From positions 1-64,000 of the forward strand of contig QJNS01000019.1 of the NCBI GenBank assembly GCA_004154925.1: 64,000 nt of DNA, read 5' to 3'. The stretch's first letter is position 1; every line of letters begins with the position of its first letter. The position numbers were made by a program, and so were the translations under genes. Positions 1 to 13,300 of the stretch are shown piece after piece. This DNA comes from Monosporascus cannonballus (lineage: Eukaryota > Ascomycota > Sordariomycetes > Xylariales). The notes under the pieces are model-generated. The model worked only from the letters and a program-made list of their open reading frames with translations, searched no databases and was not told where the DNA came from.

Positions 1-20
1 CCCCCCCCCCCCCCCCCCCC
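1..20. repeat. 20-nt poly-C run at window start
   Basis: The first 20 bases are all C and are followed at once by ordinary mixed sequence. It is not a telomere repeat (no TTAGGG/CCCTAA unit). It may be a true homopolymer or an assembly or contig-edge artefact; the window alone cannot decide. Confidence 0.9.
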
Positions 21-3000
21 ATAAAGGCTGGTCTGATAATTATTCAAGGCAACTGATAAACCGTGATAAGTCAAGCAGACCTCATCGATGACAACAGGAA
101 GCGTAAGAAATAGTAGCTCAGGACGCCACAAGATGTTGAGTGGCAGATGTGTTGAACAGTGTGCACTGAGGCCCGTTTCGCGTCCGACGAGCGTCTTCTT
201 ATACTCGTCGACCAAGGCCGTATGGCCGTGCGTTTCCATGCAATACTGGTGCTTCGTCTGTTGCTCACTGTCTCTTCGACTGTCTGCCATAGTTGGGTGT
301 AACCCCGGATGGCAATAGCTGCATCAATCGAGTCAGCAGGAGACCGCTTTCGGTCCTGAGCCCAAAGAAAGCAGTTGTTCGCCATTACATCTTCCCACAC
401 TATTCCCACCTTTCAAGGCCGGACCCCCAAGAAGCACTTCGACGCCGGGCGTTGTCTTCCTAAGTCCCAACACAAGCCGAGTGACGCTCATCCACGAAAC
501 GGCTAGATCGATACCGATTCGCGGTCTGTTCCCGTGCTGTAGAGATCGGCCAATATCGATGTCCGTCCTGGCGGCAGGAGCCAATGAGAGGTGGTCAGTC
601 ATATATCAGAAAAGACCCGGCTAGCCCTCTTCCCGTACGGCCGCCCTCCCGAAGGAGATGAGCCTACATATTAGGTTCAGCCAGGCGTGGCGTCTTGGCT
701 TTGCGGTATAGCAAACGCCACAGGTGGTACAAAAGGCCCTCAGGTTGCAGATTGTTCTGATTTGTTAAGCCCTGGTGCCGCGGCCCACCCAGAGTCACAC
801 CAACACGGCTAGCTGCCGCTTCGAGTAGCAGCGACAACGGCCCTTCTTGTCCGAAAACAGAATGCGACGTCTACCGGGGCCCTCGAGAACACTCGTCTGT
901 CGTCTGTCGAGAGCTTGGATGTCAGTCGGGGACTGGACGGAGTAAGGTCATGGCACTATATGCGGGTGTTTGCTTGATTAAAACACCCAGCATGCACAGA
1001 ATGCCCTGAGAACGTGCTTAGGACCGGAATAGGCACCGTAGCATCTAAAAATGAAACTCAGGAGATGGGAAGGCAAGGAGGCAGCGATACTTAGCTGCCC
1101 CCTCGCACTTATCATCGTAGTGGTCGAGCAGGTAATGACCCTGACCGAAACGGGACGCCCCCCAGGCGTCAAAGGCAAATCGTGTTGATTGGGATCCTGT
1201 GTCGTCAGGGTGTGCCTGTCGATGTTCTCCATTTTGTTTGCTTGTTCCTCGAATCGACGAAAACGACGAAGTTGCTAAGGCGGACGGCAAAAATAGCCAG
1301 CAAGGGCTCTTGGAGGTTAACTTGGATTCTCCAAGGGACAGGGGCAATGCGGACTATAGAAGGGAGATCGGCAAAAGTGCTCCTAGATGGTAAACCCTTA
1401 GAGGCCGGTTCTAGATCTGTTACAGGGATAGGTAGTGGATCGACACTGGTCATGTCCGCATGAGACCAGGGCTCAAATCATCTCAAGTACATGTTAGATA
1501 TACTGCCCTAAATTGAGGTCTCATAGATCGTTGTTCCAGGGATATGGATCTTGTCAATGTACGATTGGTCTTCCTAGTTCGGAGCCTGAGGTCCGCTTCG
1601 AGCCTGTACATCTCTGTACGCAAAGTCGTAATGTAATGCTAAATTCGGTGGGGCTTGTGAGGGTAAAAGGCATCAAGGGGAACGTATTCTAACTAAGTCA
1701 GGCACAGGGATGCACACACGATCGAATATTATCTGCTAGCCTTTGTGGTAGCCAGACATGTCGAAGACCTGATGGAATGAATCCTGGCGATCCTAGTTCA
1801 CGATCGAGATTTACCGGGCCATTATTTGAGAGCCCGAGTATCAGATCCCGATGGCTCTCAAACCAGTTTTTGAAAAGATCCGGCGTGGTATTCTCCGGAA
1901 CATTCTTACTGATCCCTAGGCTGTAGTATAGACATAATAGATATAAAGGCTGTGCTGTTGGACGATACGATAAGTAGGTATTTGATATCAGCACTTACAC
2001 TCCAACGATCGCGTTAGAAGTGGCCTGATGGTGCAGGGTTAGGTCTTAACTACGAGCGCTATAAGTTAGTGCTCGGCGTCGTTAAGTTAGCGGCGCTAAG
2101 GTGACCTGGAGAAAGAAGATTAGTGGGTCGGTAAATACTCCAAAGAGTGGGAACTCCAATCCTGTACGGAGACTCGCTAAAAAGCACTGTGTTGGATAGG
2201 TACTTAAGCACATTTGTAGGGAGGCAAGACAATTGCATTGTTTACAGTTCCGACCTTGCATTTGCCTGTTAAGGCCCCCTCAAGCCCTCTTAAGCCATGT
2301 CATGGGTGGTTCCTGGTCCAAGCCCTATGTGATGCAAGTGTGCAAGTGTGGAGTGGCGATCACACTCCATCAGGAACGATGTCACGCACTATTTCCTTAA
2401 GAATACTCGGCCCTGTCTAAACCCCTGCAAGCCCCCGTCATCCTAATTCCGAAGCAGACCACATATATATAAAGCTGCTGGACATCGATAATGATGCCGA
2501 TTATACGTGTGCGGGAGGGTATAGGAGAGTTCCATAGATGTCTAGGTCTTCACACTAGCTAACACTCACGACATTTCTAGGGATCTCCGGGCTGGGTAAA
2601 CTTCAACAGGGCCGGCCTTCGTCTACTCTCTGCTCTGTTGCGTGATTGGCGCTTCACCAGGAAGTCTCAAGTACGAGGTTCATGTATTGGCCGATTTTAA
2701 CTATCAACAACTTACCTGTCAGCTTGGGTTTCCCTTTCAGCGACCAAGATGCCGCCGTATGGTGGTGGTACTTCAACGATAAGCAACCTCAAGGCTATAT
2801 TGGCTTGTTAGAGCAATGTCTATGGCGTCTACCACTAGTTTCACTGTCAGTTCTTTCGGCCAGTAGACCATTTTTCTTAGCCGTTTCGACAGTGGCGCAC
2901 TCTTCAAGCACAACACGCGGACCACCTAGTCATGGTCTACGTACTTCATGATGGTTGATCCTCCCCCGGATTCGGTCTCAACACAGCCTAACGCCGCCAG

Positions 3001-3819
3001 GAGAGACTAGATATTGGAGTTTGTCCAATATCCTAAAGTGCTTGAAGCCGGCTAGCGCAACCCCTTAGACGCGCTTGTCTTACACACCGTCACTGAAGTG
3101 TGCCCATCAGTTCATGCACGATTGATTGCTTCTTTTCTAGTGGGTAGTCTCGCCTGCTTGCTTCGCCTCTGATGCTCTGTCCGCGGCCTCCTATAGCCCT
3201 TTCTAAAAATTACCTCCTCGAATACCCCGCTCGGGTATGGCAGGTCAGATTTGAACTGGGATGCCGGAGTAGCGGTCATGCAGGTTGGTTGTTTAGTAAC
3301 TCGGAAATTGCAAGGATCCTACGTTATTAGGCTACCATTGCCTCGGATCCTCTACAACCTTTGCTTACCCTCGATATCAGCATCTGGACAAGCATTACAG
3401 GATGCACAGTTACCTGATTGTCTAGACTGGACACCATCTTTTCCCCAGGCTTACAAGACAACGGTTAGGGGGCCCACAATGTAGCACACAAGTCGTATGC
3501 AAGGCTCATAAAGCCACCCTCGAATCATGGATAACATTCCTCCCAGAGGGGGGGTCCGATTGCACCCCTGCGGGCCGAGATCTAAGTATATTGGTCGTAC
3601 TAGTCCCGCCGATTATCTGAATCACAGTCCAGGGCACAGGGGATATCTCACCCTTAGACCTAACTCGACATATCTATACGTCCTGTATATCAACTGAATA
3701 TCCCTCATTCCATCCTACCGTCAGTCAAGCCTCCCCTTCATTGCAACCTTCACTGGTATCAAGAACCAGGAGCACTACTCGCGACTTGACACGACGGCTC
3801 TTACGCTGTACAAGTGACA
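21..3819. other. Gene-free stretch upstream of the C2H2 gene
   Basis: Base composition is mixed, not AT-rich. Open frames here are short, mutually overlapping on both strands, and show no recognisable domain, splice-linked partner exon or codon preference. I see no LTRs or tRNA. The last few hundred bases presumably contain the promoter and 5' leader of the C2H2 gene. Confidence 0.6.
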
Positions 3820-4916
3820 ATGGAAATCCATCTGGACTTTAACGAAGACTTTCACTTTACGGACCAGCTGATATCCTGTGCTTCTTCCGCAGGTAGCTTC
3901 TCCACCGTCTGTTCTTCCAGTAGTCCTCATACACCTACATCTGGCCGCTCGACCCCCCTGCGTCAAAAGTCGTTGATGGAACATGATGCCCTCATAAGTC
4001 CCACTAGGATGGGATTCGAGCTCACTCCGCCTGCAACGACCTACTCGGGATACTTACCCATGGATATGAAGGATGACTTTCACCCGCTTATAGGATACAA
4101 CATCTCGGCATCTCCGAGCCGGCGTGGCAGTATACCGACACAGACGATGGAGTTCGACTATGGCCAGATGTTCAACTCGCCGTCGTCTCAGAACCCGACT
4201 ATAGAGTCTGTCAACGCACAGATGCTGGGAAGCTTTTACTACCCTGAACAACTTCTAGCGTCACCATTTGCCCCGGTTACAAACATATCTTCAAACTCGG
4301 CGGAATGTGAGGCCTCCTCCGTCTGGATGTGCAGCCCGGAAGATTCTATGCGATGCACCGATGGCTTAGAAGGACACGACCCTACTTCGTTACACTCCAT
4401 TCGGAACTCGAGCTTCGAGGATAAGCACAGGGTGCACCTGGATGAACCTCAACACAAAAGCGCAGCACTCCATCGGGCACAGCGGCTTCACAGAGTCCAA
4501 GTCAAGCGGGAAAAGAGGGAACAGCATCAAGTAGTTCCGGCAATCATCAAATCAGGCACGCACAAGTGTTCCTACCCGGTGTGCGTAAATCGGAAGCCAT
4601 TCAAGCGGAGTGAACACCTGAAGAGACACGTCAAGACGTAAGTACCATCTTGCTCCGGGGTACCATATACCATGCTAACGGAAGCAGCTATCACAAGCCG
4701 ACATATACCAAATGTCCCTTTTGTGAAAACAAGTTCAACCGCAGAGACAACTGGGTGCAACACATCGCTCTACACGCAAAGAGGCATGGTCCAATCAAGC
4801 GGACAAAGTACTTCGAGGAGGCCCAGGCATTCTTCGACGAGCAGAAGCGGAAGTCTAAAAGCCGAAGCCAGACGAAGAAGAGGAAGGTGGAGCCAAAGAT
4901 TGAGGAAGAGCAATAA
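3820..4916 (+). CDS. C2H2 zinc-finger transcription factor (BrlA-like finger pair)
   Basis: Two exons, 3820-4637 and 4688-4916, join in frame across a 50-bp intron (GTAAGT donor, GCTAAC branch, CAG acceptor) to give 348 aa. The start is the ATG at 3820; an in-frame GTG six bases upstream is not a usual fungal start. The N-terminal two thirds are Ser/Thr/Pro-rich and acidic, as in activation regions. The C-terminus holds two C2H2 fingers. The first is C-x4-C with FKRSEHLKRH, and its last His is encoded just after the intron (KT|YH). The second is a canonical C-x2-C-x12-H-x3-H (CPFC then FNRRDNWVQH). A basic tail with TKKRKV looks like a nuclear localisation signal. The finger pair at the extreme C-terminus resembles the conidiation regulator BrlA and related C2H2 factors, but orthology is not established. 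The protein is expected to bind DNA in the nucleus. The RIP-mutated transposon block begins about 3 kb downstream. Confidence 0.88.
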
Positions 4917-7900
4917 GCCACCGACTTCGGTCCTACTACGGATCTGCATTGACGGCACGTTAACGACAATCGGGGGCTTGGTCTTCGGGCCATCCAGAAA
5001 ACCATCCCAACAAGAAAAGGGCGAGGGCATATTGTCGCGTGGAGTTGGAAGGTTGCTCAGTTATTGCTTGGTACTTGGGACGGCGCATTGCTAATCCGGG
5101 GGCTGGGGCACATCAATACGGATATTCCGCTTAGTTCTCTGTATAGCTACTCTTAGGGTAATGTTGGCACAGGGAGTTTGTCTGTGACGTAGGATCACAG
5201 AAACAGACGATATCCAGACTCGAATTGCTTCATTGTACAATCATCTCTGCGTCTCGCGGGAGAAACGGGCATATGCGAGCATAGTGGGAATTCGGCTACA
5301 GCGTCTGGATGGATGCCTGCCTCAGCTCGAAAAGAAGTATGAACTTCGAGGAACTAGCCATCTAAGTTACGGATAATGTACCCAAACGTGACTTGCAGAG
5401 CCGTGAGGAATGATTGTTACGCACATCACATTCCACCTCCCGCATACTGCGGTGGCAAGTTGTCCTATGATGGAGCTAGTCGAAGTCTGCCGGGTCTCCG
5501 TTGAGATCGCCGAGACATCCTCCAGTCGACTAACTCGGACGGATGTCCTGGATCTGGGACCAAGTTTTGTGTCACCCCATACAACCTTAAAACTGCTAGC
5601 AAACTGCACGGGGAGATTATTGGCCATTTCCATGGTTTTGGTACCATCACTCCACAACTCCGGCCTAGACATCGCCGAACGCCCCTAAACGCCGCACCAG
5701 AGCCTCCATGTGGCTAAAAACTAGCTCAACGGACATCGATGAGACGATAGAACGCCGAATCGGGCTGCGCTTCACGGGATTGGGGGCATAATTGGGTTTC
5801 AAAAAAAGAAGATTGCGTGTATTCACTACCTGACCGACGAATGAGAAGAATGGCATGCTTAACAACGCAAAAGAACCGCCGCACGTGCCATTATTACATC
5901 AGTTATGGACTCGGTGTCTATGATGACCTTGCATGAGTGGATATAACAGATTGGGTGAAGAATAGCTATCTGACGTCCTGCAGCTACGTTATAGCTAAAC
6001 GACACCTGCCGAGCTCGACAGTCGTGTTGCATTCTATGTGGAGGGTGACAAGCATCATCTGGTCTCCCCACGTTCCATCTTCTCTCGTCGAGCGGGGTGT
6101 ATTATGCTCAAGTCTTGGAGACTCCCCACAGAAGCAATATAACAGCAGAGTGGATCATGATCTCCCCCACAGAACGCTATTGGGCTGAGAGGTACTGTAG
6201 CAACGGCCCGATGGCGTGCCGATCACCTCTGTCATTCTGCGGTCCGAGGCTCTCCATGGCAGCAGAGGCGGACTGGTATATCAGAAAGCAACCGGCGGCC
6301 CGCCGGGGCAAGTGGGCGCGCGTCGTAGCCTTGGCTGCAACCTTCGTGTTCGTCGTGCGTTGACATGCCAGCTTTCTCGACGATTTGCGCTATTTTCTCC
6401 GCGGTACAGCTAACTGCATAACTGTATCTAAGATAATAACCGTTATTTTATAGGAAGAAGGCGGTGGGGGATGCAGACTTGCCCAGCATTTTCGACCCGG
6501 CAGTCTGGGTCAGCGTTGGGGTCCAAGTCGAGTAATCTCGTCGTGACCCCGTCTCTTTCCTGGTTCGATTTCGGTAGTTCCAAGCCTACTTTCTTCAGGT
6601 GGCTCGAGTACTATACACGATAACCAACAAAACAGCTCGAAACAGACACAAGGCTCAGAGATAGTGGCTTGAAGCACCGAGGCCGCATTTGGCAGCCAAT
6701 ATAAAGTTACGATATCACCCCGTTCAACCGGTTTGTCTGTTTCATGAGGAGTCCGCTGACTGCAAGTCAGTCCGGGCACCCCGACCTAGGGCCTTTACAA
6801 TCCAACGACGCTCGACCGTCTCATTGGAAGTGGGCAACCAATGTAGAGCATTAGTGAGTTTCCAACAGCATACCCATGCTTGCAGGTTCTCATTTCAGTC
6901 TCCACAAGTTGGGCGGTTCCAACTTTCCTCGCTTTGTGCTTGTTGCCTGACTGGTCATTCAGTATGATAGACTCGAACTACGCCGATCCCCTGTCTTGCG
7001 TGGCTATTGAAGTTCAAGGTTGGTGCACAGCCTATGCGGTGAACGACTCTCGATGTTTGTACGACCCCAGTCCGTCTCGGCGGTGCCATGCCATTCTATC
7101 CAATCCCATTCCAGACCCGTACGAGCGGTCATCGCCTCGTTTCCCAAGGCAGACACCGGTACGGTAGACCTATCGTCCGGATATATTCGAACCCGAAGGA
7201 ACCCGGCAATTAGCGTAGTGAGGCTAATTCGCCCATACGAATCCCGACACTCAGGTTGTCCAGTCATAACAGCATGAAGTGATAACTTAGCCATGTCCCT
7301 GCCCGGGCCTAGCCACGAGGCGCTGCATGCATGCGCGTACGTTGCATCTATCATATCTCATAATCCACTTTACTTTCCCGCCGGGATTGAGGCGCAACCA
7401 ACCACCAGCCCTGTCACGTTTAGACCGACTTTCGAAAGCGACCAGGACCAGATCCTCGGACTCGACGTCGCTCTTATGGAGTCGCAGGCGAAAACCGCCT
7501 CACGTCGGACCCGTCGAAGGTTCGACAAGCGCCGCTTCTCATTGGTAGACACGTGCCCTGAGATTTATAGTTATACATGGGCTCGCCAAAGGCTTAATCG
7601 TGGCTTATACTCGGTTACATGTCTCCTATTATTCCCTCGTTAGTGCCAATGCTTCCGGCTACGTGCGTTCCGTCTCTCTAATCCGGCCTTTTCCTTTGCC
7701 ACAAGCATCGAGTAATCATTGGTGTGTCCATATTATGTTGGAGTCTCTAAGGTACGATGGCTCGCGATAATTGCAGTAGTTGTTGAGGTCGTATATGTAT
7801 TGAACCTGGATCGTGTGATGCCATCAAACAACAGTGGGCGAAATGCATCGAAGGGCGCAGCGGCTCCATCCTCCAGGCTTTCGTGGTCCCGTGCTAGATA

Positions 7901-7942
7901 TAGTCCCTCGTGACATTAAGGCCATATACCATATATTAGTTG
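4917..7942. other. Gene-free stretch between the C2H2 gene and the transposon block
   Basis: No open frame here has domain content or a spliceable partner. Composition stays mixed until the copia target-site copy (CCCAC, 7943-7947). A small perfect hairpin-like segment (CTGACT-GCA-AGTCAG) occurs near 6757-6771 but does not extend into a tRNA fold. Confidence 0.6.
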
Positions 7943-7947
7943 CCCAC

Positions 7948-8187
7948 TGTCAGACCCAGCTGAAGTCGATCAAACAGCTAAGCTTTGGCTTAGTTTGATC
8001 ACCTACTGAAACAAGGCTACTTTATGCACCCCCGGTATCTTTTCCTTTAGCTACAGTTGTATTTACATGTATAAAAGGAGGGTTCGCTACCCTTACCTTC
8101 TAGCTAGGACCTGCTAAAGGTTAAGGCAACCTTTAATATATCTTTTCTTTCAGTTATATGCTTCTGTGTGTGATGCAGGGTCTCATA
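7948..8187 (+). repeat. 5' LTR of the copia element
   Basis: 240 bp, matching the repeat at 28004-28243 at the same length with mostly transition differences. It contains a hairpin at 7968-8000 (GATCAAAC ... GTTTGATC with an inner CTAAGC/GCTTAG pair). A TATAAAAGG box lies near 8090 and could be its promoter. It is preceded by the target duplication CCCAC. Confidence 0.93.
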
Positions 8188-9101
8188 GTTATAAGCCCGG
8201 TCCGCACTTTTTTCTAGTTACGCTTTGATATATTTGTTATATACGTTTTGTTAAAGCTATTTGGAACTTTGTTGTCGTCCTTGCGGTATATTTATTGCTC
8301 CGTTACCAAGGATATTTATCGCCTAATCATTACGCTTTTAGTTATTTTAGCCCGTTTATCCTTTATATTATTTTTAGAGTTATGGTTGTTTAATTAATAA
8401 ATTTTGACAAATTTTTTTCAGGACACGTTTTTAGGTATTTACTTAAAAATGGAACCTTTAAAAAGTATAATATTTTCGAATTTTACGTTAGTATAAAAGT
8501 TAACATATTATGGGCATATATTAATTTTAACGTAGCCCAAATATTACTCTTATTAATAAAACCGATTTTTCTTAAGTTGTATTATTTCCAAAATAAAGTA
8601 ATTAACGAATATATCTTAAATAGCCCGAATTATTCGAAATTCGAAAAGGTCTTAAAGGCATATAATAAAAAATAATTTTTATATATTACTTAAAAAAGGC
8701 ATTCGTTAAAGTTAATACGTTTTTAAATTAATCCGTTTATTTTAATTATTATTAGGTATATTAGAAAAAGGTTACGTTTCGAAAAAGGTTAATTACTTTA
8801 AAGGATAAATTTAAACCTAATAATAACGTTCGAATTTACCAAGTCGACGTTCGATATAAATAAGCGTTAAAAATTAATAAAATTTAGATAAATATTTGGT
8901 TATTTATATATTAAAGAATATATATTAAAGCCGCGGAATTTTCAATATTAACCGTTATAGGTTATTATAGTTATTTTAATTTTTTAAAAAATTATTAACG
9001 TTTATTTACTTGATTTTTTATTACCTAAAGGGATAAAATAAAAAAAGCCATATTCGAAAATAAAATTTTTATTAAGTTTTTATTTGTATAGAAATTTGTA
9101 A
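8188..9101 (+). pseudogene. Left internal segment of the copia element (leader and probable gag remnant)
   Basis: AT-rich, stop-ridden sequence between the copia 5' LTR and the insertion point of chromovirus A. By position it should hold the primer-binding site and the start of gag. RIP prevents a readable frame, so the gag assignment rests on position only. Confidence 0.5.
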
Positions 9102-9106
9102 AGTAA

Positions 9107-9524
9107 TGTAACGAACCTGTCATACATCCACCTGGAGGTATGAGCAGTATCCGAAAAGGGTCTTGATTTGCAGGTAATAATAGGGCGAAGAATAATTCAG
9201 TATGTTCGTTAAGGAGATTTTAAGGTATTTCTCTTTTAATCAGAGAACGGTACAATTGCCTTTGGCTAAAAGCTTAGATTAATAACTAAGGAGCGAAACT
9301 AAGTAGGTAGTTATTTATATAAAAGATTAATTCATTATATATCTTAATTCCTAAAGTGAATATATCGTGGATCTATTAGATTTATATAATCTGGTCCCCA
9401 AATTACCTAGATTAACCAGATTACCTTAAAAGCCAAGTTTCCTATCCGGGGTTTAGCCGTAACAAGTCCGTATTAGGCCTTAAAAGTTGGTTTTCTCGAA
9501 ATAGGAACCTTTATTCCTATAACA
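9107..9524 (-). repeat. 3' LTR of chromovirus A
   Basis: 418 bp. Its outer edge (about 9107-9190) is little mutated, while its inner part is strongly AT-shifted compared with the other LTR. An adjacent purine-rich tract (read on the minus strand, ending AAAGGAGAAATAA just before the LTR) is the likely polypurine tract. Confidence 0.92.
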
Positions 9525-9639
9525 TTATTTCTCCTTTTTAAGGATTTTTGTCCTAAAGATAAGAACCGTAAGTTGTTATTTTGTTTTTGTTGGAAAAAGT
9601 TGGAAATATTTTAATTAATTTTATTATAACAGGTCGTAT

Positions 9640-10311
9640 CCAAAAAAAAAAAGAAAACCTCGGTTGAATTAATACGGCTCCCGCGATATTCGCGTTAATT
9701 CGATTGAAAAATTCGGTATTAAAATTTTCCTTTATTTAAATTATGTCCGACTTAGCGAAACTAATTGTTTTTATTTTCCGGAGTACTTGGGTTGCAGTTA
9801 TTATATCCGTCGGTAACGTCCCTTTTGTAACGTTTTAACCATAAATTTGCTGCAAAAAATAAACGAAACGTAAGATCGTTTATTGCGCGAATAGCGTAAA
9901 ACTGAAAATAATTTTCTGGCGTACCAGGAAACTGCAAAAAGAGAACAAAAGGTGGTGGAAAAAAGGTTAACCGAATTGCGCTATTAACAGGATAAAAAAT
10001 TAAAGGAATTTATTGGAAAATTAAGGCGTTTACGCCTTTAACAAGATTTTTTTAAGAAAAAGGCGGTAAAGTTATTAAAAGAAAATTTGGAGTTAAACCA
10101 GTTGGAAAAACGGGAAAAGATAAAAAAAAAGCAACGTCGTATAAACGTAAAACAAGCATAGCTTATATTTAAGATAGACGCCGTTTTGGAGGTATTTATT
10201 TCCTTCGATTAGAACGCCGAAGGTTTAGATTTAAGCGGGAGACCGTTATCGCCTGCAACCTTAGCCGTATTAGAAATGGTCAGTCAGGATTCTGACAGTA
10301 AAACGTTTTAA
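9640..10311 (+). pseudogene. Antisense ORF relic in the 3' region of chromovirus A
   Basis: On the strand opposite to gag-pol, a long Lys/Glu/Arg/Leu-rich frame ends at a TAA at 10309-10311. Its C-terminus reads DAVLEVFISFD, then NAEGLDLSGRPLSPATLAVL and EMVSQDSD. The same frame occurs in copy B with conservative differences. The internal stops in the frame sit mostly where copy B, or the pattern, indicates Gln or Trp, as expected for RIP acting on CAG/CAA/TGG. The middle part has coiled-coil character; the N-terminal Cys-rich part is better seen in copy B. The function is unknown. The 5' limit is approximate. Confidence 0.6.
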
Positions 10312-13300
10312 TTAGGTCCATTACATTCGTTAAATTCTTAAATAATTCCTATAAGTTTTTTTCGTATAAATATCCTTTTTATTTAATTAAGTATTAGATT
10401 TTATTTTTAATTATTTTGGAATTTAATATTTGTTTAATTTCGTATTCGTTATTATTTTTTTTAATTTTTAAATTTATTTTTAAGGGGGCGTTTTTAGGTG
10501 CTGGCTTAAGTAAGGAAATATGGAAAATAAGGTGTATTTTTATGTTTTTGGGTAACGATAAGCAGTAATTAATTTTGGAAATAATTTTATTAACTTTAAA
10601 AAGTCCAAGTTTTTTGAAATTAAATTTATCGTTAAGTTTTTTCGTTTTAATTTGTAAAATATTTAAAGTTACGTTTTGTTTTTGGCGTAATAAGTAAACC
10701 TTATTTTCTTTTATTAGAATTAATCCTTTAATTTTTTTCTTATTATAATGCTGGATTATCCGTTATTATAGGAATCGTAATTCGTTCTGGAAACGGGCTT
10801 AAATTATTTTGATTTCTGTTATTAATATTTTTATTCTTAAGGTAATTATAATAATCTTTAGTACTTTATTAAGCGGTTATTTAAATCGTTTTATTTTTGC
10901 GTTATATCCGTATATAGTTATATAAAAAAAATGCCCATATTTTTATTAATAAATATGTTATAAGCAATTTATACTAATAGTAAAAGCTTTACCCAATTAT
11001 TTTATTAATAATTAATATAATTTTACAAATATTATTCCAGGGTTTAATTTAATTTTTCGGTTTAGCTATCCGTTTAAGGATAATACGTTATTAAAAACTT
11101 AAGTTTAATACCAATTTATTTAAAAAAATTAATGCCAAATTTTAAAATAAATAACGTATTTCGATTTAAAACGATCTTTTTAAATATCCTATATTTGTTA
11201 AAGTATTATTTAATAAAGGCGTAAGCTAATTATTCTGCTATTATATTTCTTTTGAAAAATAAGAAATATTTATACTTAATAAATCTATTAATAATTACCC
11301 ATATTCCGTTATATTCAACTCCAATAATTAAATTTTTAAATAAAGGTAAACTAGTAATAAAATCCTAAGTTATAATATTTTATACTTTATTAGGAATATC
11401 GGTAGGTTGCAATAATCCGTAAGGTTTATGGCGTACTGCCTTAATCTTATTGTAAACGTTATAATTTTTGATAATTATTTTGACCATACAGCATAACTTA
11501 GGGAAATTGTATTTTTTTTGCAGCCGTTAGGTAATTTTAAAAATTTCTTAATATCTATGTAATAAGTCCTTATGGAATTCCTTTACGAATTATTCTTATT
11601 AATCCTTAGGAACATAAATTTTGTTATGATACAGTAATTAATTTTTAGGTTATCCTTTTAGTTATTAGATTTCCTTTTGTTTTTCTGTATCGTAAGAATT
11701 CCGGAACCGTATTAAAAATTTGGTAATTAATTTTTTTATTATCTTATATAAATATATAATTCTATCCTTGTTATATTGTAATATCTATATGTTTTTTTTG
11801 GGAATTTTGGAATCGTAATCTCCTTTACGACTAAAAATATCCGTTTAAATATTTTCTTTTTTTTTTTAATATAGTATATCTTGAAGTTAAATCTAAATAA
11901 AAAAAATCTATTATTTTTCATATCGTTTGTTTAATTCTTAGGTTTTTATAAATTACGTAAGATTTTTGTAATTAAAGTAAATGTCGAAAGGTTTTTTTGT
12001 TCCGTTAAAGAAAAATTCTTATTCCTTAAAAACATTAATAATTGCCAATAACTTTTTGTCGTAAATCTGGTATTTAAGTTTTGTATTTCGGAATGTTTTA
12101 AAATAATATGCTACTAGGTATTATTTGCCGTTACTTTTTTGCTATTCCAAAACTACGCCTAGGGTATATTTTAAAATATTTATTTTTAGTCGTTTCGTTT
12201 TATCTGGATTTGGCATCTTTACGATAAGTCCGTTAGTAATTATTTTTTTTTAATTCCCGGAACGCTTTTTTTGTTTTTTCTAAAAGTTCGAATTTTTTCC
12301 TAATATATTCCTTGGTGGTAAATTTCGTTAAAGGCCTAATTATATCTCCATATCCCTTAATTAGGCTACGTACGTAACCCGTAAATCTTAAGATTTGTTG
12401 GATATTTGTAACGGTCGCCTTATTAAAAATAAATTAATCTTTAATTGCTTTTAATTTGGAGCGTTAAATTTAAATATGGCCTGGTATAAAAGTAAGTCCC
12501 AAAAAATCTAATTTCTAGATATGCTATACGTTCTTAGTAAGGTTAATTCGAATGTTAATTTTGTCCAAAGTTCTAAGCATTTAAACGATATATTTTTTAT
12601 GCTTTTTTAGGGTTTCGGAGTAAATGAAAATATCGTCGAAATAGATAAATACGAATTTATTTAAGAATTATTAGAAAGTAATTATTACTAAACTTTAAAA
12701 ACTAGCGGGAACGTTAATAAGTCCTATAGGCATTACTTTATATTCGTAAAGTCCGTATATTATCCTGAATGCCGTTTTCCATTTTTTTCCTTTAGTTATT
12801 TTGATGCAGTAATAATTATTACGAAAATTAAGCGCCGTAAACCATTTAGCTTTGCTGGCATTTTCCTTTAGGATATTTATAAGAATTAAAGGATATCCGT
12901 TTTTATTAATTTTTTATTTGCTATCCTTGGTTTTTGGTACTATAAGGATTAGATATCCGGCAAAGGAGTTAAAAAGTTAAATGTATTTTTTTTCAAATTT
13001 AATTATATATTTTTCCATAAAGCTTTTAACTTTTCTGGGTTTATATGGTAAATTTTATGGAATTTAGGATAATACCTTTTTTTAATAGGTATCCGGTAAT
13101 CCTATTAACCGTATAACGGTAATTCGTAATTTTTTTTATCTTTAAATAATTTTTTAAATTTTTGATATTTGGGAAATACCGTAACAATCTGATCAGGAAC
13201 CCGTATTTCTTTAATAATATAACAAATTTTTCGATTATCTTTTTTTAATATTTTATCCCAAGAAAGTATTCGCTTTTTCCAATTAATCCGTAAATTGTTA

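Noticed and set aside
3814..3816. GTG start for the C2H2 gene
   Set aside because: Fungal nuclear genes rarely use GTG; an ATG follows two codons later.
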